Of a stretch of DNA of 49,124 nucleotides, positions 33,393 through 41,067 are shown piece by piece. The notes under the pieces were generated by a model. The model was not told where the DNA came from, did not search any database, and saw only the letters and a list, made by a program, of their open reading frames with translations. This DNA comes from Bacillus sp. FJAT-27251 (GTDB taxonomy: Bacteria; Bacillota; Bacilli; Bacillales; Cytobacillaceae), in NCBI RefSeq assembly GCF_001273925.1, contig NZ_LIGG01000001.1, positions 2,590,754-2,639,877 on the forward strand, read 5' to 3'. Position 1 is the first letter of the stretch. The number at the start of each line of letters is the position of its first letter. A program made the translations under genes and the position numbers.

Positions 33393-34193
33393 ATGGAACT
33401 AACCGATGTTTTATACGAAAAAACCAATGGAATTGCCAAAATCACGATTAATCGTCCGCAAGCTTATAATGCTTTTCGGGGACAGACGGTTCAGGAATTA
33501 ATTTGGTCTTTCCGCGATGCCTGGGACGATAATCGAATTGGTGTGGTCATTTTGACAGGTGCCGGTGAAAAGGCGTTCTGCACAGGCGGAGACCAGAAGC
33601 AAAAAGGCGATGAGGGAGGTTACGATCATAACGGAGGTTTAGGCGGCGGAATCGGCCTGGAAATCGAGACATTGCACCAAACCATCCGGAATATCCCAAA
33701 GCCTGTTATCGCGGCGGTAAATGGATATGCGATTGGAGGCGGGCATGTCCTGCATGTCCTTTGTGATCTGACGGTTGCATCGGAAACAGCCAAGTTCGGG
33801 CAAGCGGGACCAAAAGTGGGAAGCTATGATGCTGGCTTCGGTTCCGCTTATTTGGCGAGGGTGGTCGGTGAAAAGAAAGCTAGGGAAATTTGGTATCTAT
33901 GTGAGCAGTATACCGCTCAGGAAGCAAAAGAAATGGGCCTTGTGAATAAGGTTGTCCCAGCGGATCAGCTTCAAACGGCAGCAGAGGAATGGGCTAATAA
34001 AATTCTTTCCAAAAGCCCAACAGCCATCAAAATGCTCAAATACTCATTCAATGCCGACAGTGCTAATATCCAGGGGATCACACAACTCGCAATGGGCAGT
34101 CTTGCCATGTTTTATAACACAGACGAGTCAGCCGAGGGTATGAATGCGTTTCTTGAAAGAAGGCCCGCTGACTTCAGTAAGTTTAGGAAATAA
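33393..34193 (+). CDS. badI: BadI-like 2-ketocyclohexanecarboxyl-CoA hydrolase
   Basis: A 266-residue crotonase-fold enzyme. The block [16 protein letters not shown] and the ending [24 protein letters not shown] are shared by BadI (ring-opening hydrolase giving pimeloyl-CoA) and MenB (the reverse-type Dieckmann ring closure in menaquinone synthesis). [30 protein letters not shown] is common to both. I prefer BadI because no men genes are near and the neighbours supply AliB, BadH and BadK counterparts, but MenB ancestry is possible. The oxyanion-forming stretch is [13 protein letters not shown] 33393 behind ATGGAGGAATG. Confidence 0.75.
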   Translation: MELTDVLYEKTNGIAKITINRPQAYNAFRGQTVQELIWSFRDAWDDNRIGVVILTGAGEKAFCTGGDQKQKGDEGGYDHNGGLGGGIGLEIETLHQTIRNIPKPVIAAVNGYAIGGGHVLHVLCDLTVASETAKFGQAGPKVGSYDAGFGSAYLARVVGEKKAREIWYLCEQYTAQEAKEMGLVNKVVPADQLQTAAEEWANKILSKSPTAIKMLKYSFNADSANIQGITQLAMGSLAMFYNTDESAEGMNAFLERRPADFSKFRK

Positions 34194-34271
34194 TTCTGAG
34201 ATGGAGCCATGGGGAGCCGTTAGCAGTTTAATAGATTTTCAAGTTAATGAGGAAAACGGAGGGAAATAAAA

Positions 34272-35018
34272 ATGACAAAAAAGGTAGCCTTTATTACAGG
34301 AGCAGGCCGCGGAATAGGAAGGGAAATTGCCAGAACGTTATCTTCCAGAGGAATGGATATCATTGTCACCGATATCAATATTGAGAACGCAAATGAAACC
34401 GTCTCTATTGTGGAAAAAGAGGGCGGAAAGGCGGTAGCCGTTTATTGCGATGTAACAAAGCTTGAGAGTGTCCAGGAGGCAGTGAAAGCTTCACTTGCCC
34501 ACTTCGGAAAAATCGATGTACTAGTGAATAATGCAGGCTGGGATAAGGTTGAACCATTTTTGAAAAGTGAACCAAGCACCTGGAAGCTGATAATGGATAT
34601 TAACTTGATGGGCCAAATTCATACGTGCAAGGAAATACTGCCGATCATGATTGAAAATGGCTATGGCAAGGTAGTCAACATTGCCTCTGATTCTGGCAGG
34701 GTCGGTTCAAGCGGAGAGTCGGTCTACTCGGCTGCAAAGGGTGGCGTCATTGCGTTCACGAAAACGATGGCACGTGAAATGGCAAGAAATAAGATAAATG
34801 TCAATTGTATTTCACCAGGGCCAAGCAATACCCCACTTTTCGAAGAAATAGGTTCCTATAATCAAGGAATCGCAAAGGCACTTGAAAAAGCCATTCCATT
34901 CCGAAGGCTGGCACAGCCTAGCGATATCGCGAATGGGGTCGCATTCCTGGCGTCTGACGAAGCAGAATATGTAACGGGCCAGACTCTTTCGGTGAATGGC
35001 GGATTGGCAATGGTTTAA
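34272..35018 (+). CDS. badH: BadH-like 2-hydroxycyclohexanecarboxyl-CoA dehydrogenase
   Basis: A 248-residue classical SDR. Cofactor loop TGAGRGIGREIA, acidic residue D in IVTDINIEN after strand 2 indicating NAD preference, NNAGWDKVEPF, catalytic Ser in NIASDSGRVGSSGES and YSAAK (Y-x3-K). The NNAGWD and SDSGRVGSSGE blocks match what I recall of R. palustris BadH, which oxidises 2-hydroxy- to 2-ketocyclohexanecarboxyl-CoA. The position between BadI- and BadK-like genes supports this. Start ATG 34272 behind GGAGGGAAA. Confidence 0.8.
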   Translation: MTKKVAFITGAGRGIGREIARTLSSRGMDIIVTDINIENANETVSIVEKEGGKAVAVYCDVTKLESVQEAVKASLAHFGKIDVLVNNAGWDKVEPFLKSEPSTWKLIMDINLMGQIHTCKEILPIMIENGYGKVVNIASDSGRVGSSGESVYSAAKGGVIAFTKTMAREMARNKINVNCISPGPSNTPLFEEIGSYNQGIAKALEKAIPFRRLAQPSDIANGVAFLASDEAEYVTGQTLSVNGGLAMV

Positions 35019-35083
35019 TGGTGAAAAGGTAGAAACAAACATCCAAATACTGCTGCCGCCCAGAAATGAATGAAAGGAACGTG

Positions 35084-36238
35084 ATGGAAATGGAACAAGT
35101 TCTATCAAAAGACATTCAACACTTAAAACAAGGAATCCGCGAGTTCATTGACAACGAAGTAGAGCCATATGCGATGGAAATTGAGGAAAGAGATGAAATA
35201 CCTGAAAGAATTATGGAAAAATCGAAGCAGATGGGCTTGTTTGCCCTTAGCATTCCAGAAGAATATGGCGGGCTGGGGATTGGGATGGTCGGAAAATGCG
35301 CCGTACTGGAGGAGATTGGCAGAACCCACAATGGCTATACAACGGTTATTGGCGGTCATACCGGAATCGGCGGCGTTGGGATTGTTGAGATGGGGAACGA
35401 GGAACAAAAGCGGAAATACCTGCCGAAAATGGCCAGTGGGGAAAGCATAGGGGCCTTCGCTTTAACAGAGCCAAGTGCCGGTTCGCATGCGACGAACTTA
35501 AAAACAACGGCTGTAAGAAAGGGAGACCGTTTCATTTTAAATGGATCGAAATGCTATATAACAAATGCCGGTATTGCTGATGTGTTTACGGTTATGGCGG
35601 TTACAGACCCTTCAAAAGGAGCAAAAGGCATTACTTCTTTTATTGTCGAAAAAGATTTCCCAGGCTTTAAGCTTGGCAATAAGGAAAAGAAAATGGGTCT
35701 TCATGGATCGCATACGTGGGAGATTTTCTTCGAGGATTGTGAAGTACCGGTTGAGAACATGTTGGGGGAAGAAGGGCAAGGCTATGTGAATGCCTTGAAA
35801 ATTCTCGCCAACGGGCGGGCAGGCATGGCTGCAAGGAACCTGGGATCTGCAGATAAACTGCTGGAAATGTCGCTCGATTATGCCCATCTGCGGCATCAGT
35901 TTGGCAAACCGATTTTTGAGCAGCAGATTATTCAGCACTATTTGGCTGAAATGGCTACCGAAATTGAAGCGCTCCGGGCCTTTACCTACCATGTTGCGAG
36001 TCTGGTTGACCAAGGGAAGAATGTGGTCAAAGAAGCGGCAATGGTCAAATTGCTTGGTTCTGAAACGTATAATCGGGTGGCCGATAAAGCCGTCCAAATC
36101 CATGGAGGGATGGGTTACATTTCGGAGTATCCAATAGAACGTTTTTACCGCGATGCGAGGATCACAAGAATTTACGAGGGGACCTCGGAAATCCAAAAGA
36201 ATATTATCGCTGCCCAATTACACCGGAAATATAAGTAA
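35084..36238 (+). CDS. Acyl-CoA dehydrogenase
   Basis: A 384-residue short/medium-chain type acyl-CoA dehydrogenase with FALTEPSAGSHATNLKTTA, the VQIHGGMGYISEYPIERFYRDARI signature and catalytic Glu in IYEGTSEIQ. The TEPSAGSHA variant has His where Asp is usual (PxAGSDA). A role in beta-oxidation of the ring-opened product, or in desaturating a second ring bond, is possible; sequence alone does not decide. Start is ATG 35084 (or 35090) behind AAAGGA; the longer frame from 35066 lacks a ribosome site. Third of three such enzymes in the cluster. Confidence 0.88.
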   Translation: MEMEQVLSKDIQHLKQGIREFIDNEVEPYAMEIEERDEIPERIMEKSKQMGLFALSIPEEYGGLGIGMVGKCAVLEEIGRTHNGYTTVIGGHTGIGGVGIVEMGNEEQKRKYLPKMASGESIGAFALTEPSAGSHATNLKTTAVRKGDRFILNGSKCYITNAGIADVFTVMAVTDPSKGAKGITSFIVEKDFPGFKLGNKEKKMGLHGSHTWEIFFEDCEVPVENMLGEEGQGYVNALKILANGRAGMAARNLGSADKLLEMSLDYAHLRHQFGKPIFEQQIIQHYLAEMATEIEALRAFTYHVASLVDQGKNVVKEAAMVKLLGSETYNRVADKAVQIHGGMGYISEYPIERFYRDARITRIYEGTSEIQKNIIAAQLHRKYK

Positions 36239-36253
36239 AGGGAGGAGATTAAT

Positions 36254-37033
36254 ATGATTTATGAGAACCTTTTAGTTGAAAAGGGGAATCAAATCGGCGT
36301 TATTAAAATTTGCCGCCCTGAAGTTAGAAATGCCCTGGATAATCAAACCGTTTCCGAAATCCTCTCAGCCCTGGAAGAGTTAGAGAATGATAGGGAAGTA
36401 GGTGTGATTGTATTCACCGGAGCGGGTGACAAGGCTTTTGCAGCAGGAGCGGATATTAACCAGCTGAAAACGAGGAAAGCAATTGAAGCATTTAATAAAG
36501 TAAGCATGTCCGAAGTATATCGGCGTATTGAAAATAGCAAAAAAGCAACCATTGCAGCCATTAATGGATTTGCCCTCGGCGGCGGCTGTGAACTGGCAAT
36601 GAGCTGTGACATCCGGATTGCGTCTGACAATGCAACATTCGGACTGCCTGAACTGAACTTATCGGTCATTCCTGCTGCCGGTGGAACACAGCGGTTGACG
36701 CGGATAATCGGTAAAGGCCGTGCGATGAATATGATCCTGACCGGCGAATTCATCCCAGCTAGCGAGGCGAAAGCGATTGGATTAGTGACAGATGTGGTCC
36801 CGTTGGAGCAGTTGATGGATGCTGTCCACAAAAAGACTGAGAAAATTCTATCAAAAGGCCCTCTTGCGATTCAAATGGCAAAGCTTGTCTTAAACCGGGG
36901 CTTTGAGGTTGATATCGATACGGGATTACTGATGGAAACCTTGGCACAAGCCTATTTGTATACAACGGCAGATAAGGTGGAAGGAACGGAAGCTTTTCTT
37001 GAGAAAAGACAGCCTCATTTTTCAGAATGTTAA
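36254..37033 (+). CDS. badK: BadK-like enoyl-CoA hydratase (cyclohex-1-enecarboxyl-CoA hydratase)
   Basis: A 259-residue crotonase. It has the oxyanion-hole stretches FAAGADINQL and NGFALGGGCELAMSCDIRIAS, then FGLPELNLSVIPAAGGTQRL. Both catalytic Glu positions of enoyl-CoA hydratases are present (Glu of GGCELAM and of LPELNL), so it should hydrate a double bond. The context suggests cyclohex-1-enecarboxyl-CoA to 2-hydroxycyclohexanecarboxyl-CoA, but it could equally act on linear enoyl-CoAs. It is 15 bp after the dehydrogenase; ATG 36254 behind AAGGGAGGAG. Confidence 0.75.
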   Translation: MIYENLLVEKGNQIGVIKICRPEVRNALDNQTVSEILSALEELENDREVGVIVFTGAGDKAFAAGADINQLKTRKAIEAFNKVSMSEVYRRIENSKKATIAAINGFALGGGCELAMSCDIRIASDNATFGLPELNLSVIPAAGGTQRLTRIIGKGRAMNMILTGEFIPASEAKAIGLVTDVVPLEQLMDAVHKKTEKILSKGPLAIQMAKLVLNRGFEVDIDTGLLMETLAQAYLYTTADKVEGTEAFLEKRQPHFSEC

Positions 37034-37112
37034 AAAATATCCACTTGTAAGCAGTAGCTTTGGAAGATATACTTAAAAATTCAATTTTCCTTATTGCAGG
37101 AGGTGAAGGTGG

Positions 37113-37868
37113 ATGGATCTCGGCTTGAAAGGCAAAAATGTCCTGATTACTGGTGCGGCAAAAGGGATTGGCCGTGGAATTGCCTTTGCTGCTGCCAGTG
37201 AAGGGGCGAATATTGCTTTACATTATCTTAGTTCGGCAGAGGAAGCCGATCATACAGCAAAAGAAATACACAAGGCTTTTGGTGTGGGTGTACACCCTGT
37301 TAAAGGGGATCTCGCAAATATGGAAGAGGTAAAAAGAATAAAGACGGAACTTGATGAGGGGCTTGGAAGCATTGATTGTATTGTCAACAATGCGGGCTTT
37401 GCCAAGGTGAAACCGTTCTTTCAATATGAAATGGATGAATGGAAGCGTGAAGTGGATGTTTGCTTTTATGGAGTCCTTAATTTGGTGCATACTTTCATGC
37501 CTGAAATGATGGAAAAGCAGCAAGGAAAGTTTATTAATCTCGTGGGTGACTCCGCACGGACTGGTAATAAAAATTTGATTATATCTGCTGCTGCCAGGAA
37601 TGGCACAATAAGTTTCCTGAAATCCATAGCACAGGATGTGGGGAAACACAATGTCCAATGCAATACAGTATCACTTGGCTTGGTCGACCAGGGATCGCTG
37701 GACATTAAGGAAGCGACATTAGAAAGAATTGTAAAGCAATACCCACTGAAGCGAATTGGAAAAGTCGATGATGTAACGGGAATCATTCTATTTTTACTAT
37801 CAAATCATGCTGAATGGATTACCGGTCAAGTGATATCTGTAAACGGGGGGCATAGCATGATAGGGTAA
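37113..37868 (+). CDS. SDR-family protein with altered catalytic residues
   Basis: A 251-residue SDR. The cofactor loop TGAAKGIGRGIA and NNAGFAKVKPF are normal. At the active site the expected YSAAK reads SAAAR (residues about 153-157) when aligned to the BadH-like paralogue, so the catalytic Tyr and Lys are Ser and Arg; the preceding Ser is kept in VGDSARTG. It may be non-catalytic, bind a cofactor or acyl-CoA, or use other chemistry. It is the last gene of operon 2, 80 bp after badK, with ATG 37113 behind CAGGAGG. No clear terminator follows. Confidence 0.8.
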   Translation: MDLGLKGKNVLITGAAKGIGRGIAFAAASEGANIALHYLSSAEEADHTAKEIHKAFGVGVHPVKGDLANMEEVKRIKTELDEGLGSIDCIVNNAGFAKVKPFFQYEMDEWKREVDVCFYGVLNLVHTFMPEMMEKQQGKFINLVGDSARTGNKNLIISAAARNGTISFLKSIAQDVGKHNVQCNTVSLGLVDQGSLDIKEATLERIVKQYPLKRIGKVDDVTGIILFLLSNHAEWITGQVISVNGGHSMIG

Positions 37869-37976
37869 GGTTAAAAGGCAGGTATGGAAGGAAATCTGGA
37901 CAGGGTTTTTATACCTATAGAGGTGGATAAGTTAAAAGCAAAAGCCCATTATCACAGTCACCTATACAGAATAGTA

Positions 37977-38016
37977 GCCTTTTTGTTGAAGTCTTTTCTG
38001 AACAAACGCGGAACAA
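37977..38016 (+). repeat. 85-bp repeat, middle/3' fragment
   Basis: GCCTTTTTGTTGAAGTC, TTTTCTGAACAAACGCGG. The 1.1-kb stretch 37869-38980 holds this, fragments near 38431 and the copy at 38659, an ORF remnant at 38117 and no clear gene. Confidence 0.6.
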
Positions 38017-38116
38017 GAAATCCAATTTGCTTTCCCGTATGCAGCAACTTATTAGTAGTATAAAGCTACATGCTGAATAAGTTTTGGAGGCATAATAACT
38101 TATATATTGGTTATCT

Positions 38117-38254
38117 GTGAGGTGCGTATTTTATTTTGATTGTGTTAGACAATTCACCGATGAAGAGAGTGGCATTCAACAGCTTCATTGCGAGTTTGTC
38201 TTTGAGCCAATTATAGAGTTGAAGGAACTAGGAGCATCTGAATGGTACTTTTAA
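38117..38254 (+). pseudogene. Possible gene remnant or 45-codon ORF
   Basis: A GTG-started frame encodes a protein-like sequence (VFYFDCVRQFTDEESGIQQL, then CEFVFEPIIELKELGASEWYF). It lacks a good ribosome site and reads as the middle of a larger protein. I do not recognise it. Confidence 0.3.
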
Positions 38255-38430
38255 AGCGGAAAATGGAAAACTTTTTAATGAAGTATAAATTCTCCTTGAA
38301 TTCAAAATACTATTAAATTATACTCCATTGAAGTTGAATATTTATCTAGAACAAGAATAGATAAAGGAACCAGTTGCTAACTAGCGGCTGGTGTCTCTTT
38401 TCTGATGGCAGAGATTGAGGGAGAGTCAAG

Positions 38431-38470
38431 TGGCCTTTTTGTTTGAGGTTCTTATAGGACAAACTGTTAC
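38431..38470 (+). repeat. 85-bp repeat, decayed fragment
   Basis: GGCCTTTTTGTTTGAGG followed by TTCTTATAGGACAAAC, matching the centre of the repeat weakly. Confidence 0.45.
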
Positions 38471-38658
38471 GTAAGCGGGTTTTCGGAAGTATTCATCCGA
38501 GGGAGTTTAAAATGACAAAGGTAGAAAAAGAACTTCTGATTTTAATACTGAAACCCAAACCACTCCAAAAACTTAATGAGAGTTTATGAATTTTTTTTTT
38601 GGAGCTGAGAAAATGAAGCATAAGTTAAATTGGTGAGAAGGAGTATTTAAATAATTGG

Positions 38659-38742
38659 CTAGGGGTGCTTGGATCCAAGATGGATTAAGCACCTTTTTGT
38701 TGAACTCCTTATGTGCTAAAGGGGCAGGAAAGTTCAATAAGA
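38659..38742 (+). repeat. 85-bp structured repeat, copy 6
   Basis: GGTGCTTGGATCC and GGATTAAGCACC form hairpin 1 with a T-run; GTTGAACTCCTTATGTGC, GGGGCAGG and AAAGTTCAATAAG complete the unit. No gene immediately precedes it. Confidence 0.88.
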
Positions 38743-38980
38743 AACAAAAAATAGAACAAACTACAGCCAGTCTTGTGAAAATATTTACGAAACAGAATTT
38801 TCCAAAAAGGGCTTGTATGTTAGTCTTAAACAAGCATTTTGTTGACTCGTTCACCAAATGATGTATTTGGATAAATAACCAAAAAAGGTAAATGGGGTTT
38901 ACAATATCTTAATATTCTTTATTACATATAATGGTATAATATAGAAATATAGTATAAAAAATGGAAGAGGAGGAGAGAGA

Positions 38981-39934
38981 ATGGCCGAAAAAGCACTTGA
39001 AGTACAATCCTTAACGAAAAAGATTAAGGATAAAGTAATTGTAGACAATGTTAGCTTCTCCATTGAAAAAGGAGAAATCTATGGTCTGCTCGGACCGAAC
39101 GGGGCAGGGAAAACAACCATAATCCGAATGATTGTGAGCTTGATAGTCCGGACACAAGGCAGTGTGGTCGTTAATGGGTATAATTTGGACAGTCAATTTA
39201 CAGAATCAATGAGTGAAATGGGCGCGATTGTTGAGAATCCGGAGTTCTATAAGTATTTGAGTGGATACAAAAATTTAAAGCACTATGCAAATATGGCAAA
39301 CAAAAAAATCTCCGAGGAACGTATCCAGGAAGTGATTCGGCTGGCAGGCATCGAAGAAGCCATCCATCAAAAAGTCAGAACCTATTCACTCGGTATGCGG
39401 CAACGGCTGGGTGTTGCGCAGGCATTGCTGCATGGCCCGTCCCTTTTAATCCTGGACGAGCCAACAAATGGACTTGACCCACAAGGGATAAGGGAGTTTA
39501 GGGAATACTTGCGCGCTCTTGCAAAAGAAGGAATTTCCGTCCTCGTTTCTTCCCATTTATTATCAGAGATGCAGCTGATGTGTGATCGGTTTGCGATTAT
39601 TGAAAAGGGAAAGTTAATACATATTTCTTCCATTAACCAGCTGCATGAGCAAAATGAGGAAGCACAAAGAGTTTTGTTTGAGGTCAGCCATTCGGATATG
39701 GCGATCAAGCTTATCCATGAAAACGTAATGGGAGATGAATTGAAAAAAGAGGGCCAGAATCAGTTTTCGCTGAGCCTGGATAAGGATTCGATTGCGGCTG
39801 TCAATCGGTTACTAGTGAAGAATAACATCGATGTATATTCCATTCATCCTGTAGCAGCCACACTTGAAGATCGTTTCCTTGAATTAACCGGTAAAGGGAG
39901 TCAGGAGGTCAAAACCAGTGTCGTTACTCATTAA
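38981..39934 (+). CDS. ABC transporter ATP-binding protein (BcrA type)
   Basis: A 317-residue ATPase of the DRA/BcrA group (drug and bacitracin exporters). Walker A GPNGAGKTT, signature YSLGMRQRLGVAQALL, Walker B LLILDEPTNGLDP, and H-loop SSHLLSEM; the C-terminal 100 residues form the regulatory extension usual in this group. Start ATG 38981 behind GAGGAGGAG. A TATAAT-rich segment at 38920-38940 is probably its promoter. It overlaps its permease gene by 17 bp. Confidence 0.93.
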   Translation: MAEKALEVQSLTKKIKDKVIVDNVSFSIEKGEIYGLLGPNGAGKTTIIRMIVSLIVRTQGSVVVNGYNLDSQFTESMSEMGAIVENPEFYKYLSGYKNLKHYANMANKKISEERIQEVIRLAGIEEAIHQKVRTYSLGMRQRLGVAQALLHGPSLLILDEPTNGLDPQGIREFREYLRALAKEGISVLVSSHLLSEMQLMCDRFAIIEKGKLIHISSINQLHEQNEEAQRVLFEVSHSDMAIKLIHENVMGDELKKEGQNQFSLSLDKDSIAAVNRLLVKNNIDVYSIHPVAATLEDRFLELTGKGSQEVKTSVVTH

Positions 39935-40862
39935 AAATGAATTAGGGAAAATTTTCGGCAAGAAAAGCAGCTGGATTTACATGTTGGTCATTGTCATCGC
40001 GGTTATCCTTGCCGGGGTCCTTCAGGAAAGATTGACAGATGGATCAAGCAGTAATTGGCGGGAGGAGACCCAGGCGAATATCAGCCAATTGCAGCAAGAC
40101 TTGGAATCGGCTCCCGAGGAACAAAAGGAATGGATGGCCGCTGAAATCCAGCAGCAGCAAGTTTACCTTGATGAAAATATTGATCCAAATGCCAGGAGTA
40201 ATTGGCATTTTATGAATGAGACGGTCTATGGGGTCACCGTCCTTGTCACGCTGTTTGCCGTCATTGTCAGCAGTGCCAGTGTCTCTGCGGAATTCTCGGA
40301 CGGGACGATCAAGCAGCTGCTGATCAGGCCGCACCAAAGATGGGTTATTCTTTTGTCAAAATATGTTTCGGTGATCCTTTACAGCTTGATGCTGCTCATT
40401 GTCCTGATTGCAGCCGGATTTATGATTGGCTCTGTTATCTTCGGCAGCGGGGAGTTTAATGGTAAATTTTTTGAGATGACTCTTGAAGGGCAAAAATTAG
40501 CGGAGCTGGGACCGCAATTTTTCTTGAAGGTCCTGTATTACCTTCCAAGCCTTTTAATGGTCATCACCATCTCTTTCATGTTATCAACGTTGTTCAAAAG
40601 CCAGTCTTTGGCAGTGGGAGTTGGGATATTTGTTTTGTTTATATCTTCAACTCTTGGCGGTCTGATTGTTTTTCTTGCGGAAAAGTATACATGGGCGAAA
40701 TTTTTAATCTTTCCGCATTTGGACCTTACCGTCTATGCACTGCAGGATGAAATACTCCAGGATGTTACCCTTCCGGTCTCTTTGTTAACCTTGGCTGTCT
40801 ATTATGTCCTTTTCATTGCCCTAACGTTTACCATCTTCCAGAAACGGGATGTCAGCATATAG
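39918..40862 (+). CDS. ABC-2 type transporter permease
   Basis: A 314-residue membrane subunit of the preceding ATPase: one N-terminal TM helix (about 18-35), an extracytoplasmic loop of about 80 residues rich in Gln and Glu, and five further TM helices after residue 105. SAEFSDGTIKQLLIRPHQR between TM2 and TM3 is the ABC-2 coupling motif. GTG 39918 is preceded by AGGAGG and overlaps the ATPase end, indicating coupled translation. Substrate unknown; BcrAB-like pairs often give peptide-antibiotic or solvent tolerance. Confidence 0.92.
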   Translation: MSLLIKNELGKIFGKKSSWIYMLVIVIAVILAGVLQERLTDGSSSNWREETQANISQLQQDLESAPEEQKEWMAAEIQQQQVYLDENIDPNARSNWHFMNETVYGVTVLVTLFAVIVSSASVSAEFSDGTIKQLLIRPHQRWVILLSKYVSVILYSLMLLIVLIAAGFMIGSVIFGSGEFNGKFFEMTLEGQKLAELGPQFFLKVLYYLPSLLMVITISFMLSTLFKSQSLAVGVGIFVLFISSTLGGLIVFLAEKYTWAKFLIFPHLDLTVYALQDEILQDVTLPVSLLTLAVYYVLFIALTFTIFQKRDVSI

Positions 40863-40908
40863 CTTGGTAAACATGAAATGAACGAAAGAAATGCCAATTG
40901 AATTTCTC

Positions 40909-40945
40909 ACGTGCCGTCGATCAAGGCGGCATGTTTTATTTTTCT
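40909..40945 (+). terminator. Terminator after the ABC-2 operon
   Basis: ACGTGCCG (40909-40916) pairs with CGGCATGT (40927-40934, one G-U), followed by TTTATTTTTC. Confidence 0.75.
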
Positions 40946-41067
40946 ATAAAATTTACGCGTTGATGCTAATTTATTCCGCTGGCTAAAAACAATTGGCTTA
41001 ATCCGCCTAAAGAACGATGTGTAACAGGAAGTCGTCAATTGAACAGAGCTAGAAAAAGGGGATTATG

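Noticed and set aside
33393-34193. The crotonase as MenB (naphthoyl-CoA synthase)
   Set aside because: Motifs are compatible with both MenB and BadI. No menaquinone genes are nearby and four other alicyclic-pathway genes are, so BadI is preferred, with MenB kept as the alternative.
35612-36217. A 201-codon minus-strand frame inside the acyl-CoA dehydrogenase gene
   Set aside because: It is antisense to a clear, motif-bearing gene and shows no ribosome site or family features. The same holds for long minus-strand frames at 41485-42075 and 2746-3114.
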